Below, piece by piece: positions 21,990 to 35,400 of a stretch of 64,000 bases of DNA (within the stretch, counting starts at the first letter, position 1; each line of letters opens with the position of its first letter). The position numbers and the translations under genes were made by a program. The stretch spans positions 56,086,619 through 56,150,618 of the forward strand of contig CM043952.1 of NCBI GenBank assembly GCA_014529385.2. Reading direction: 5' to 3'. The notes below the pieces were generated by a model that did not search any database, had not been told where the DNA came from, and was given only the letters and a program-made list of their open reading frames with translations. This DNA comes from Adiantum capillus-veneris (Eukaryota > Streptophyta > Polypodiopsida > Polypodiales > Pteridaceae).

Positions 21990-24703
21990 ATTGGTATTAG
22001 AGCAATGGTCGCCAACATTGTCATCACATGCCTACATGCCTGCTCACTTTCTCGGATTTCAATGAGCTTTGGTGAGCGTCAGCATGTCGACAAATAATTC
22101 CAGCAAGCTTGAAGAGCTTAGTCTGCTTAGATTTTCCATGCGGGCTCATTTTGGCCTCCGTTTCCATTACAAGCAGTACTACGCAAGCAATTTCGTCCTT
22201 TTGAGCAAATTTTCAGTCAGGGGCATTTTTTGCATAGCAGGTCTCTTACAATCTTCTTCGCGTTGTGCTATATATGTGCTAGTCCCGCTTTGTTTCTCCT
22301 CTTTTTGGGTAGTTTTCACGTCAGATACAGGCAATCGCCATCGCTGACAACAAAACAGATGTATTCAAGATGTTTGCTACTAAGGATAGATTGGATGGGG
22401 AAAATTTCCCAATGCGGGCTTACATGATGCAACATGTTCTTTTGTCAAAGGGTTTTTGGAATCTTCTGCAGGGCATTGATGTGCATCTTGAATCTGTGGA
22501 TACAGGCGATGTTGAGGATGTTGTAGGTTTTGGTGGCAAAATTGCTACTGCTAGAGCTATTTTGCCTACGACTGAGCAGACTCGTTGGGATGTTAGACAT
22601 GTGTAGGCACATGCATTGATTGCATTATGTGAAGCGCATTATTACTCCTCACATTTCTTCAGCTAAATCTGCAAAACTGGCTTGGGATATTCTAGATGGG
22701 CTTTATGCAAGTCGCAATGAGGCTAAAATTGCATTGCAACATAAAGATCTAGAGTCAAAGATTATGCATGAGGAAGATGAACACTTTCCTTGCTAGTATC
22801 AAGGATATTGATGAGCAAATTATCTCTACGAGTGAAGTCATTCTAACAGTTCCCTTTTGCAAAGTGTTCTTGATGCTTTACCAGATTCTTACTAGACTTT
22901 TTATAGTACTTGGAGACTTATGACCCAAGGAAATCATGAACTTTTCAAGTTTAATACATTATGCACATTGTTATGTCAAGAGTCACTTTCAAGAAAAATA
23001 GATATAAACAAGGCGCAATTGAATAGGCCTTTATTGTTGCTCAAAAAAAAAGTGGTAACAGCAATGTAGCACTTCTCACGGTTCTTTTGTGAGTGGAAAA
23101 TCATATGTTCCTAATGCTTCTACTGGCAGCACGTCGTCTGGGAATTCTGGTGAAAAGGGCAAAAAGAAGATGCGTTGCCATTATTATAAGTCCAATGATC
23201 ACTTGATCAAGCAATGTCCTAAATTGTAGGCAAAAGAGGCTAAGAAGAAAGAGGCTAGTTCCACTACAAGTGCAACAATTGTACAATCCTCTGTGAAAGG
23301 AGATTGTGATGCTGATGTAGATGCAAAATGGGCTTTTAGTGTAGAGTGCACTTATGATCCTTCTATCCATGACACATGTATGTCAGCTACTACAAATTCT
23401 CATGTGTGATACTTTGATAGTGGTGCTACAAAGCACATCACCTCTCATCGTGACTTATTTACACCTCTCCACGATGTCTTTCATGGGAATACAGTCATTT
23501 ATGCTAACAATGCCTCTTATCCATTCAAGAAAGTTGGAAATATTGTGTTGACTGCAAGTAATGGCACTTCTTTCACACTTGTTGATGCACTTTATGTACC
23601 TGGGATAAAAAAGAACCTTATGTTTGTATCTGGACTTGCTAGACGTGGTCTTGTTGTGGAATTTGTGGATGAAAGATGTACAGTTCATGATCTCAGTTTT
23701 GGTGATGAATTTTTTTGAATCTAGAATTTTATGTCATCAACTGTATAACCTCACTTTGTATGACAAGTGTGGGTAGAATTTTGCAAATGTAGTTGTGGAT
23801 TCAAAGACTGTTTTAGATGCAAAACTTGGGCATGCATGTTTTGAGCATGTGAATTTTTCCAATTTACTATGTTTGCAGAAATTTGATATGGTTGCTTCTT
23901 TGCCGCCTCTTGAAGCACCTGTGAAGCATGTTTGTGAAGGCTATATTTTGGGTAATATGCAGCGCTCAAAATTTCCAAAGGATGGTTCAGTAAGGTCTAC
24001 ATGCAGGTTGCATCTTGTGCATAATGATGTTTGTGGGCTCATGCAAACTCCATTCTCGAGCAATTACTTTTAGTTCGTGAGTTTTATTGATGATTACTCC
24101 AGGCATGCGTGGATATATCCGCTTAAAGCTAAGTCCAAAGTGTTTATGTGCTTCAAGAAATTCCTTGCTATGGCTGAAAGTGTCTCTAATGTAATATGGC
24201 CACCCTTCATTCTGATCGAGGGGGGGAGTATATGTCTCATGAATTTGATGCATTTCTGGCTAGTCATGGGATAAAATGCCAATGTACAATGGCATATACA
24301 CCTCATCAAAATGGTGTCGCTAAAAGGAAAAATAGGTCACATGGAAATGGCATGATGTATGGTCAAAAGTCAAGCTTTGCCACATTCATTTGGGCTTGAT
24401 GCTATCATGTGTGCCACTTTTGTACTTAAAAGGTGTCCTAAAAAAGCTTTGCAGTCTATGACTTCTTATGAAGTATGGCATGATAGAAATCCATCCATTG
24501 ATTATATGCACATTTTGGGGCTTATGCTTTGGTGCCATAAACGCAGTGCAAGAAATTTGGATGATAAGGCTGTCAAATGCATTTTTGTTGGTTATAGAAC
24601 TGACAGCAAAGGTTATAAGTTGTACCATCCGTAAACAAAGCATATCTTGGTTTCACAAGATGTTGTGTTTGTGGAAGATTCTAATTAACCGTTGCTATCT
24701 TCT
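21759..24703 (+). mobile_element. Ty1-copia element D (copia-1), 5' LTR to integrase
   Basis: LTR 21759-21989 (231 bp); primer site from 21990 (ATTGGTATTAGAGC); leader; gag about 22350-22780 (FKMFATKDRLDGENFPM); zinc-knuckle region about 23165-23220; protease about 23405-23700 (FDSGATKHIT, then LYVPGIKKNL); pre-integrase and integrase about 23790-24640 (FIDDYSRHAW and LHSDRGGEYMS blocks). The RT half and 3' LTR are absent: the copy stops where a gypsy LTR fragment begins at about 24704. Broken with many breaks, old. Confidence 0.88.
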
Positions 24704-25393
24704 ATACCTATTTCAACAGGGGACCAAAAGGAGAAATGGTTGCATCTCAATAGGGGTCCAAAAGGAGACGGTCTACCAAAGAGCAATGTGCAGTAAGTGC
24801 TTCTAGATTTACCTCAACAAGGGACCAAGAGGAGAGATGGTTACATCTCAATAGGGGTCCAAAAGGAGGTAGTCTATGAAGGAGAAAAGTGCATCTAATG
24901 GAGCTTAAAAGACCTTAGGGCTAGCTTCATTAAAGACCTCCAAAAGTTAGTGTTAAAAAGTCCTTTGACCTTAGGCAAGCTAGGGTTGACCTTGCGGTGG
25001 GAATCCTACCCAAGCATGAGGTGCTTGTCGGTTTGCTAACTAAAGTGCTTAAAGTGTTTGTGGGAACCTTATTCAAGTTTGAGGTGATTCTCATACTTAA
25101 ATGACTAAGGTTCTTGAAGTGTTCAATTCAAAGAATAAATAAACTCTCAAGAGGCATAAACGGTTTCCATGCTTAATTGACTAAGTGCTTGAAGTGTTCA
25201 ATTCAAACCAAATGACTTAAGAAGCATAAAACACATGTCAAAATCCTCCACATGTGGCCCTCATGATGTGCTTGAATCCTATAAGATAGGATTTAAAGGG
25301 GTACAATGAGAATTTAGATGCATGAAAATAAATAAATAATTTTGTCTCAAAGAGGAAAAAGAGGACACATGTCCAAATGATATAATTAAATAA

Positions 25394-25443
<50 letters not shown>

Positions 25444-25870
25444 GGAGGAAGGTTGAGAGGGGGTATAATCTCCCACACACACACACACATTCTCTCATTG
25501 TGTGGAGTGCAAAGTGAAAGAGCTCCATCTCCTTCTCCAATCTTGTTGAGAAGTGGAGAGCCTACACCAACACTATTGGCTATGGAATGCAAATCCAACA
25601 AAGAGCCATGCTTCAATGCTTAAGCTTGCCATCTTCTTCATCTTCATTACTATGCTATTATGCTATGCTAAGCAAGAAGAGTGATGAGAAGTGAGGAACT
25701 ATTTCTTTCTCCTATGAATGATTCTTCTTCCTCTTCCCTACCCTCATTTCCCGCTAGCTCTCTCCACCTTCGAAGGTGTTTGAGGCCTTGAGACTGAGGC
25801 TTGGGATAGTTAATGCTTTTTGCAAAGTTTATGTTATGCTAGTGATGCATGAATCTTTTCATCTTCATAC
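24704..25870 (+). mobile_element. partial chromovirus LTR (same family as A, B and F)
   Basis: Matches the LTR of element B from its tandem block (GGGACCAAAAGGAGAAATGG) to near its 3' part, but lacks both LTR ends. Contains a GA microsatellite at 25397-25439 and an AC run at about 25475-25488. It joins copia D on the left and a copia gag piece on the right. Fossil, not functional. Confidence 0.85.
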
Positions 25871-26026
25871 CGGCACGCCATGGCTAACAACAACACAGAG
25901 GAGTTTAAGATGTTTTTTGTTGAGGATAGAGTGGATGGGGACAGTTACCCTATGTGGGCTTAGATGATGCAACATGTCCTTGTGTCAAAGGGAGTTTGGA
26001 ATATTGTGCATGCAATTGACGTACGT
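25871..26026 (+). mobile_element. copia-1 gag fragment
   Basis: Begins around ATGGCTAACAACAACAC and carries blocks equivalent to the gag start of element D (RVDGDSYPMWA region and the MQHVLVSKGVWNI block). Cut on the right by the LTR of gypsy element B, which is inserted in it at 26026/26027. Short fossil. Confidence 0.8.
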
Positions 26027-27605
26027 TGTCATAAAATATAATATCTAACTTTACCAAATGATTTTCTCATATTAAACTGATCATTTAATATAGGAAGATA
26101 AAAGGAAAACAAAAGTTAAGATATAGATATGTGCTTATAAACCTATCTCAACAAGGGACCAAAAGGAGAAATGGTTGCATCTTAATAGGGATCCAAAAGG
26201 ATACGGTCTACCAAAGAGCAATATGCAATAAGTGCTTTTAGATTTATTTCAACAAGGGACCAAGAAGAGAGATGGTACATCTCAATAGGGGTCCAAAAGG
26301 AGGTAGCTTATCAAAGAGCAACGTGCATCTAATGATGCTTAAAAGACCTTAGGGTTAGCTTCATTAAAGACCTCCAAAAGTTAGTGTTAAAAAGTCCTTT
26401 GACCTTAGGCAAGCTAGGGATGACCTTGAGGTGGGAATCCTACCCAAGCATGAGGTGCTTGTCGGCTTGCACTAAAGTGCTTAAAGTGTTTGTGGGAACC
26501 TTGCCCAAGCTTGAAGTGATTCTCATGCTTAAATGACTAAGGTTCTTGAAGTGTTCAATTCAAAGATAAACTCTCAAGATGCATAAACGATTTCCATGTT
26601 TGATTGAGTAAGTGCTTGAAGTGTTCAATTCAAACCAAATGACTTAAGAAGCATTAAAAACATAAAAGACACATGTCAAAATCCTCCTCATGTGGCCCTC
26701 ATCATGTGCTTGAATCTTATTGGATAGGCTTTAAAGGGTTCCAATGAGAATTTAGATGCATAAAAATAAATAATCAAGTTCCTTCTCTCAAAGAAGAAAA
26801 AGAGGACACATGTCCAAATGATATAATTAAATAATACAAGAGAGAGAAAGAGATAAAGAGAGACAGGTGGACCAAGCTTGAGAGGGGGTATACTCTCCCA
26901 CACACACACACACACATTCTCTCATTGTGTGGAGTGCAAAGTGCAAGAGCTCCATCTCCTTCTCCAAGCTTACATTATTGAGAAGTGGAGAGCCTACATC
27001 AACACTCTTGGCTATGGAATGCAAATCCAACCAAGAGCCATGCTTCAATGCTTAATTTTGTCATCTTCTTCATCTATGCTATTATGCTATCCTAAGCAAG
27101 AAGAGTGATGATAAGTGAGGAACTATTTCTTACTCCTATGAATGATTCTTCTTCCTCTTCCCTATCCTCATTCCCCGCTAGCTCTCTCCATCTTCAAAGG
27201 TGTTTGAGGCCTTGGGACTGAGGCTTGGGATAGTTAATGCTTTTTGCAAAGTTCATGTTATGCTCGTGATGCATGAAGGTTTCCACCTTCATAGCATCAC
27301 CAAGGTGACAAGGAACACAAAGGTTGTATTGTACCAAGTCTCTCTTGATGGGAGAATCTATAATACAAACGCCTTTTGGAGCGGGGACTGGCTTCAAGTA
27401 AATCCGTTCCTCAACTATTGTCATGTTCTGTAATACTCTCTCGCTTGCACAAGTATTGTTCATGCCAGGTTAATAAAGTACTATGTTTATGTTGCTACCA
27501 TCAATTAAGTTCACCCTCTATGTTCTCAAAGTGATCTCACAAAAATGCTCACTGTAATTCTCTTAATTCTGCTATTCTCAAAGTTCATAGGCCATTTTCA
27601 TTAGA
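26027..27605 (+). repeat. 5' LTR of element B (1,579 bp)
   Basis: TGTCATAAAATATAATATCT start, bounded downstream by the primer site. The CT/GA tract equivalent to that of the other LTR copies is short and interrupted here (about 26838-26862), so tract length varies between copies. Confidence 0.88.
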
Positions 27606-29982
27606 TTGGTAATAGAGTATTTGGTTCCTCTTTTGTTACTTAAGAAGAGAGGTCCTTAAGTAGCCTATCAATGGTTGATTTTGTTAATTATATTAGGGTA
27701 AGTGGGATTGGGATCTATTATCAGTTTTGTTGAGTCCACTATGTTGGATATGGTGCACACCTTGGGAGCTTTGGTCTTAATAACGGGTCTTTTTAGACTT
27801 GCCGACGGCTTTATCTATTTGAGCCATAAGAAGTGCAAAAGGAGCTATCCCTTGGCAATTTTGCTATGTTAGACCCACCCCACTACTCTCTATAATTAAC
27901 CACTTCAATCCATGGGTGTAGATACTTAAGTGCTTATTTTCAAAGGCTAAGAGAAGTAGCATCAACTAAGGTTTTGAGTTGACAAAGGATACACTAAGTA
28001 AACACGTAAGTATAATTAGCATGGCTGACAATAACCAAGAGAGTAGAATGACCACTGATAACTTTGATTTTTCACTTGAAGGTGCTAATAATAATGCCCC
28101 CATTTTTATCAATTATCTTGTTACTAGGTCGCATCAAGCTATGGGCAACCCTACTTTGCAAGCCTTACCCAACAACTTTGTGCTTATGGGATTTCCCTTC
28201 CTCTCCAAGAGGAGAGAGATTTTAGGAGGCCTCTTGATGAGCCTCCCAAAAGAAGACTCTCTCCCATAAGAGAGGAGGAATCCAAAGAATGAGAAAGAAG
28301 CAAATCCCTAAGTTCCTCTAAAGATGTGGCTCCACAAAGACGGCGGTCTAGACTAGCGCCAACTCCTCCCAAGAGGAAACGGTCAATCCATAGTCCTTCT
28401 CCTCGTCATTCCAAAAGGGAAGAGAGGAAATAAATGAAGAAAAAGGAAAGAAAGAGGTCACCCTCTTCTCCTTCATCTTCACCCTCCTCCTCTTCCGACA
28501 AAAGCAATGGTTATTCTCCTAGATAATACAAGAGGAGAGGACATCGCAAAACTTACCTTGCATGGCGAAGGTCCCAAAAAAGCTCAAAAAATTCAAAGAG
28601 GGAGGAAGAGTATCTCTTTTCTCACCTATGATGGCACCTTTGGTGCCACCAACAAAGTATTGGCCTTCATGCAACAATTTGATGTGGCCTTTGGAGACGA
28701 GGGCTTCACGGACTCCTCTAAGCTACACCATGTAGCTATGCACTTCCAGAAATCTGCTTGTCAATGGTGGGCTAGCCTTTGTGGCAACGGCGAAGCCCCA
28801 AAGACATGGAAAACTCTACGAGTTTCCATAATGAAGAAATTTCTTGAAAGCGATGCCAAGGACAAAGTGCTCACCGAATGGCGAAGTTTGAAGCTACTCT
28901 TCAACGAGTCTATGCACAAATATGTAGACAAGGTTTGAGATTTACATCTCAAAGTTACAGTCTTTCAAAGGATAGACTTTGTCGAACAAAAGTAACAATT
29001 TTGTGCGGTATTACCTAAATAAATGACCGATTATGTCAACTCACAGCGGTCTACCACTATCACCGAAGCCGTCCACCACACTATGGTTGCTTCAAGGATC
29101 AATTTCCAACAAGGGGTGAGAAGAAATTTCAAGCCCATGAAAAACAAGGACCAAAAGGAAGCTAAAGGAAAGAGCAATGCTCAAAACTCTTCCCAAAGCA
29201 ACACCAACACCAACACCAACAACAACAAGGCCAAGGAGAAAAGAGCTTACAAAGGTAAAAATAAGGTCTCTTCTGAAGAATTAGAGGCCTTTTGTAAAGA
29301 CCATAAATGCTTTAAGTGTGGGGAGCAAGGACATGATTATCGTGCTTGTCCCAAAAAGAAATGTACGCAATGACACTCCTAGAGCTTCCATGGTTGAAAC
29401 TCCAAAAGAGGATACTCATTGCAAAGGCTCATTCCTCTCCTATGCTTGGGGAAAGGTAAGGGAACATGATGCCTTCATCTTTTTGACCTTGGCTCTTTCA
29501 CAACTTTATATCAACGAAGTTGGCCACTAAGTTGGGCATTCAAGCTTTTGGGATGGGAGATACTGTAACTGCCAATGGAGCTTTCAAGGGATAGCAAGCC
29601 TCCGTTACTCCCTTGATTGGGAAGTTGAGGCTTTATGTCCAAAGCTACATCGACAAAGAAGACTTTTTTATCTCTCCTCTCCAACATGAGGATGTTGTCC
29701 TAGGGGCACCATGGTTCAACCGCATGGCTTCCAACATGAAGTTCTTTGAAAGGACATGTACATAGATGCTAATGAGTCAAGAAACTCCCTATCCTTGGTA
29801 AATACGCTTGCTTTTGATAAGTGAAAGAAAAACTCTATTTTTGCATATATAATTTTTGTTAGAGAATTTGTAAATGATTCTAATGTTTTCACAAGTAGCA
29901 AAAAGGGATCAAGAGGAATGTCTAATTTCTTGAACGGATTCCAAGATGTTTTCATTGATGACATCCCTAGTGAGCTAGCTCC

Positions 29983-30092
29983 AAAACGAGGGGATGACGA
30001 CCATGCAATAGAGCTTCTACTAGGAAGCTCTATTGCTCCAAAACGAGGGAATGATGACCATGCAATAGAGCTTCTACTAGGAAGCTCACCGC
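29983..30092 (+). repeat. tandem duplication of about 55 bp within element B
   Basis: GCTCCAAAACGAGGGRATGA and the following 35 bases occur twice back to back (about 29983-30037 and 30037-30091), encoding APKRG-DDHAIELLLGSS twice in the spacer before RT. The copies are near identical, so the duplication is young relative to the element or was present in its source copy. Confidence 0.85.
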
Positions 30093-30596
30093 CTAATAAA
30101 CCTCCTTATTAAGTTTCACAAGCTCAACAAGAGGAGATCATGAGGCAAGTGTATGAATTGGTGGAAAAAGGGATGGTGAGGCCTAGCTCCTCTTCATTCT
30201 GTTCACTAGCACTTTTAGTGCAAAAGAAAGATGGCACATATCACATGTGTGTTGACTATAGAGCACTAAATAGGATCACTATAAAAAAAAAGACTTCCCG
30301 TGCCGCGGGTAGAAGATCTATTTGATAAGTTACAAGTTTTGGCCTAACAAATGCTCCAGCTGCATTCAAACTCACGATGGGAAAAAATCTTAAAGCCACC
30401 AAATTCTCTTGAGGAGTACAAGTGACACCTCTAGGTAATCTTTCAAGTTGTGTGAGAGAATAAGCTTTTCATTAATCAAAAGAAAAAGGAATTTTTTCTA
30501 CAAGAGATTCAATATTTAGGTCACATTATCTCTCAAGATGGTATATGTATGAATCCATCAAAGTTGGAGGTAATAAAAGCATGGCCTAATCCAATT

Positions 30597-31039
30597 TGAC
30601 AAGATCTCTCCCTCTAAAAATAGCATCAAGAAAATTGCAATTGTGCTAGAATATGTGCATGGATTGAGCATTCAATGCATAGCTCTACTTGATCAAGAAT
30701 CAAAGTGCAAATTATGGTCTCACACTAAATTTTGGCACATACTTGGCTAACCCTTGCTTCAATGAGGGACCCACACAAAAGATGATACACTATACATCCA
30801 AAATCACTCAAGAATGTAGAACTCCAAATGATGGCTTCAACAATGATGATAGAGGAAGCAATTCTCAATTGACAATGGATGGTGCACCATCAATGCTATA
30901 AGGGATCTACCAAAATGTTTTTTTGTCTCTCCTTGGATAAACAAACATTAAATGTCAATACTGTTGGTGGAATAAGTTCAACCAAAGCCACTCTCAACTC
31001 CTTGAGGCCCATAGCTCCAATGCTACCTACCTTTAGAGG
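30597..31039. other. unclassified sequence between element B and copia-2
   Basis: No recognisable gene. It probably belongs to the 5' part of the adjoining copia-2 fragment, but I see no diagnostic motif. Confidence 0.35.
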
Positions 31040-32450
31040 ATCTCAAAGCTAAAAGTATTGTTTGCAGCATTGATGTGTACTTCAATGAAGAGAAGATGAA
31101 TAAGAAGCATGTGCATGTAGTGAAGGTCATGAGAGTTATCTTCCAAGAAGATGAGGTTGTTCATAATAGGGCTGAAATACCTAATGCTAGACGACAAGGC
31201 TAGAATCCTCCTATGGTAGTACAAGATGTTGCTGAGGGGCAACAAGATTAACAAATTATTAGAAGGTCTACAAGAGTTCCAAGGCCTCGTGATAGATATA
31301 ATCCTTGTTGGAATACATTTTGGTGACAGATTGTGGATAGCCCTCTTGCTCTAAGGAAGCCATGTTAGTGGAAGACAAGGTGAAGTGGAAGAAAGCTATG
31401 CCATCAAACTGGACTCACTACATAAGAATAAAACTTGGAAGTTGGTTTGGTTGCCAAATGGTAAAAAGGAATTACCATGAAATCAGGTGTACAAACTAAA
31501 GATCACACCTCATGATAATATAAGGCACAGCTTGTATCGCTAAAAGAGTTAGGCAACAACAAGGTATTGACTTTGATGAGATCTTTTCTCTAGTTGTCAA
31601 GATGATTACAATGTAGTGTGTACTTGCATTGGTACAGAGGACATGGAACTTGGCCATACAGATGTGAAGACAACGTTCTTGCATAATGATCTTCAAGCAG
31701 ATGTTTATATGCAACAGAGCCATAAGGTTTTGTTGAGAAGGGAAAAGGAGACTTGGTCTATCAATTAGAAAAGACCCTTTATGGTCTAAAACAATCATCA
31801 AGGGAGTGGTATCATAAATTCTACTCATTTATGCTCTCTCAAGACTACAAATGGAGGGATATGGACCACTGCCTCTACACGAAGCAAGCTAAAGATGGAA
31901 GTTTACTGATTTCGGTCCTTTATGTGGGTGATATGTTAATTGATGCGAAAAGCAATGATAGATTTCAGCCTTGAAGTCAGAGTTACATGCAAACTTTGAA
32001 ATGGAAGGCATGGGTGCAACAAGCCATATCCTTAGCATGCACATTAGGTGAGACATATGAAAGAAGTTGGTCTTTCAATCTTAGTTTGAGTACATTGATA
32101 AAGTGTTCAAGCATTTCCATATGGAGATGGGGAATGAATTGAGTACTCCATTGCCTCTATATGTGAAACTTTCTCAAAAGGTTTGTCCTAAGTCTGAAGA
32201 GGAAAATGTTGAAATGGCCAAAGTGCCTTATTCATCTACAATTGGAAGTTCGATGTATGCTATGATTGCTACACATCCTAAGATTGCTTTTGCGCTGAGA
32301 GTACCTAGCATATATATATCAAGCCTAGGCAAGAAACATTGGGAGGCATTGAAAGGGGTTATGAGATATTTGAATGATACAAAAGACATGCACATTTTCC
32401 CAAGGTTCACACTAGTGAGAATTTTGTTGATCTTCTAACAAAGGCCATGA
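31040..32450 (+). mobile_element. Ty1-copia fragment of a second family (copia-2), integrase tail, RT and RNase H
   Basis: Plus-strand order: an end-of-integrase block (DVYFNEEKMNKK region, about 31070), an RRSTRVPRPRDRY block (about 31260), RT start (about 31380-31700), RT core (31753-31974; KTLYGLKQSSREWYHKF and YVGDMLI), a connection block (about 32210-32330) and a terminal SENFVDLLTKAM-like block at about 32412-32447 that normally ends copia RNase H. Sequence differs clearly from copia-1. Broken with many breaks, no LTR seen, old. Confidence 0.85.
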
Positions 32451-32451
32451 G

Positions 32452-35400
32452 ATGTATTCTTTTTTGGATGGATTTAGTGGCTATAATCAAATTTGGATGG
32501 CTGAAGGAGATCGGGCTAAAACAGCTTTTATTACAGCATGGGGCGTTTTACATAGACAATAATGTGGTTCGGATTATGGAATGCGCCCTCAACTTTTCAA
32601 AGGGATATGTCTCAAAATTTTGGTCCTTACTTAACAGATTTTATCCGAATCTTTCTGGATGACCTCAGTGTCTTTGGAGCGCAATTAGAGCATTTGAAGC
32701 AATTGCGGTTATGTTTTATGAAATATCGAGAAGTGAAATTTAGTTTAAATCTTCTAAAATGTGCATTTGCAGTACGGAGTGGTAGATTATTGGGCCATGT
32801 GATCTTTGAGGATGGTATTTCAATAAACGGGAATAAAATAGTAGCAATTATGGAGGCACCTCCACCGGCGAACTCAAAGCAGTGTGCTATATATTTGGGT
32901 CAAGCTCGGTGGCATGGGAGGCATTTGCGCTTTGTGGCACATTTGGCAATTCCTCTTAACTAGGCAAGGGCATGCCAAAGTTTTTGAATGGACCCAAGAA
33001 TGTGATCTGGCCTATAGGAGATTAAAAATTCAGTTGTTAAAAGCCCCTATCATGATTCCTTCGAATTGGGGTCAGGATTTTTATGTTTTTGTGGATGCTT
33101 CTGACAGGGCTATCGGCAGTGTGCTGATGCAAGAACAGACTCAAGGGTGGTTTCGACCTGTCTATTATGCCAGTAGTTGATTATCATCCATAGAAAAAAA
33201 TTATTTAGTGACAGAAAGAGAATGCTTAGAGATTATTTATCCGGTGAAAAAATTTCGTCATTATCTGTTGAGACGACGGTTTTTCTTTCATGTGGATAAT
33301 TTGGCTCTCTTATATCTGGTGCGCCAACAGAATTTGACAAGAAGATTAGCCAGATGGGTGCTCTTATTACAGGAATTTGATTCTGAGGCCATACATTGTC
33401 CCGGAGCGCAGCATGCGGTTGCTGATTACCTGACCCGGCTTGATTCTGGAGAGCCACCGATAGGGGTTGTGGATGAATTTCCGAATGCGTCTCTCTTTTT
33501 AACAGGAGTAGTTGCAGATGAGGTTCTAGTTGCGCAATCATCTCGGATGATTCCCAGCATTCCCTGGACCTGGTATAGGGAGATGTTTCATTTTCTCGAT
33601 AGTGGAGAAATGCCTTCATTCTTGTCACGACATCAACGGTGCCGGATGGCTATTCGTAGATAGAATTTTGAGATAGTGATGGGAAAGTTGTATTATCACA
33701 CAATAGAGAATGTTTTGCTAAGATGTGTCCTACCACAAGAGCAAGGATTTGTTCTAGAGGAGGTTCATACAGGCATTGCTGGGGGTCACTTTGCAGCTTT
33801 GATCACGGCGCCGAAAGTACTACAACCTGGATTATGGTGGCCGACGTTATTTCAAGATACAAGGGATTTTGTACAACATTGTGATGTTTTGTCATCGGTT
33901 GGGGCGACCTACTAAGATGTTCAGAATGCCTTTACAGCTAGTATTACCTTTGGAGCCATTTCAAAAATGGCGATTGGATTTTATTGGACCTTTTAAACTA
34001 GTGGCAGCTAGCACTAGTAATCGGTATATTTTGACGGCCACGTATTATGAAACTAAATGGGTGGAGGCATGGCCTTTGAAAGATAATACAACTATTTATG
34101 TTGTTGGGTGCTTGTATAAGGATATCTTTCCCTGATATGGCTATCCCATTGAGTTGGTGAGTGATCGGGGTAGCCATTTCTTCAATAAGGTGATGGAGAA
34201 AATGTTGCAATTCTTTATGTGTTAGATAGGAAATCTTCCATATTATCCTCGGGAAAATGGGCAGGCAGAATCAATTAATAAACAATTGGTCTACATCTTG
34301 ACAAAGCTAGTTAATCTGCATAGGACAGATTGGGATGTCAAACTTTCTTCCCCATTATGGGCCTATCGTACGACATATAAAGTGGCAAAACAGGCTTAAC
34401 TCCTTTCAAATTGGCATTTGGTATGGAGGCTATTACCCCAGTGGAGCATGTGGTGCCAAGCTTGCGGATGCTGATTGCGGATAGGCTTCTTCCGGAAGCT
34501 TCCATTATTTATCGTTTAGATGTTCTGTAGGAATTAGATGAAGAGCGATTGCGCAGTTTTGCGGTGTTGCAAGATCTGCAATCCTAGCAGAAGAAATGGT
34601 TGGACCGACCCAAAGCGCGGTAATTTTTGCAGGGCCAATTGGTTCTTGTATTTAATTCTTGTCTTGGGAAGATGCCCAGGAAGCTGAAATTACGGTGGTC
34701 TGGGCCGTTCTAGATCTTTAAGTCATGTGGACCCACTTCATTTTATTTGGCCGATTACGGAGGGAGGTGATTTCTGTTCCGGTGAATGGTTTTTAGCTTC
34801 GCCATTATTATTCACCTACCACTATTAAGTGTCCCTTTGTTGTGGTACAAGAGCCGAAAGCCGCCTTAATCATGATTGGGGATTCTTTACCATGCAATCT
34901 TGAAAAGCGGGAAAAAGGTTATGATGATTGCGACACCGTGGCACTCCCTATTTTGAGAACTCTTTATGAGTGGTTTCGTGCATGCAACAAATTTCTTATA
35001 CTTTGTTCACGCTATTTGCAGAGCTTTTGCACTGTTGCGTTTCTGCGTTTTTCTCTTCTTTTGTGTGCTTTCGCCACCATGATGGCTTCTTTACTTCAGT
35101 GAATTCCTTTCACACTTGTGCAACAACTAACTCTCAAAAGGCTAGATGCATGGTTGCAGGGTTTGCGGTTGCACGTCTTTGCCAACCTCGACTGGCAGAG
35201 CATTTCTATTCACCCGCAGGCTACTGCATTGATTGAGCAGTTGGCTCTTGGAGATATGGTGGAAGTGAACAATCATCAGATTTAGTTAACAAAAGAAAGG
35301 ATTTCAAGGTGCTGTTGTCTGCCTATCGATGGTGTTGCTTGTGTGTCACATGTTAGTCCTCTTGCAAAGGCGACTGCTCCATTCGCAGAGGCTCAGAGTG

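Larger units (their letters stand above)
26027..30596 (+). mobile_element. Ty3-gypsy chromovirus element B, 5' LTR to start of RT
   Basis: 5' LTR 26027-27605; primer site from 27606 (TTGGTAATAGAG, Met type); leader; gag from ATG 28021 (MADNNQESRM), with an acidic/polar N-terminal part, capsid region about 28600-28940 and a CCHC zinc knuckle, CFKCGEQGHDYRAC, at 29308-29348; protease-like region about 29500-29760; RT start about 30120-30590 (VRPSSSSF, then QKKDGTYHMCVDYRALN). A tandem duplication lies just before RT. The 3' half and 3' LTR are missing; unrelated sequence follows. It shares an abnormal RT layout with element A. Broken with many breaks, old. Confidence 0.88.

Noticed and set aside
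33233-33628. 131-codon minus-strand frame
   Set aside because: Shadow of the gypsy-2 RNase H region on the plus strand.
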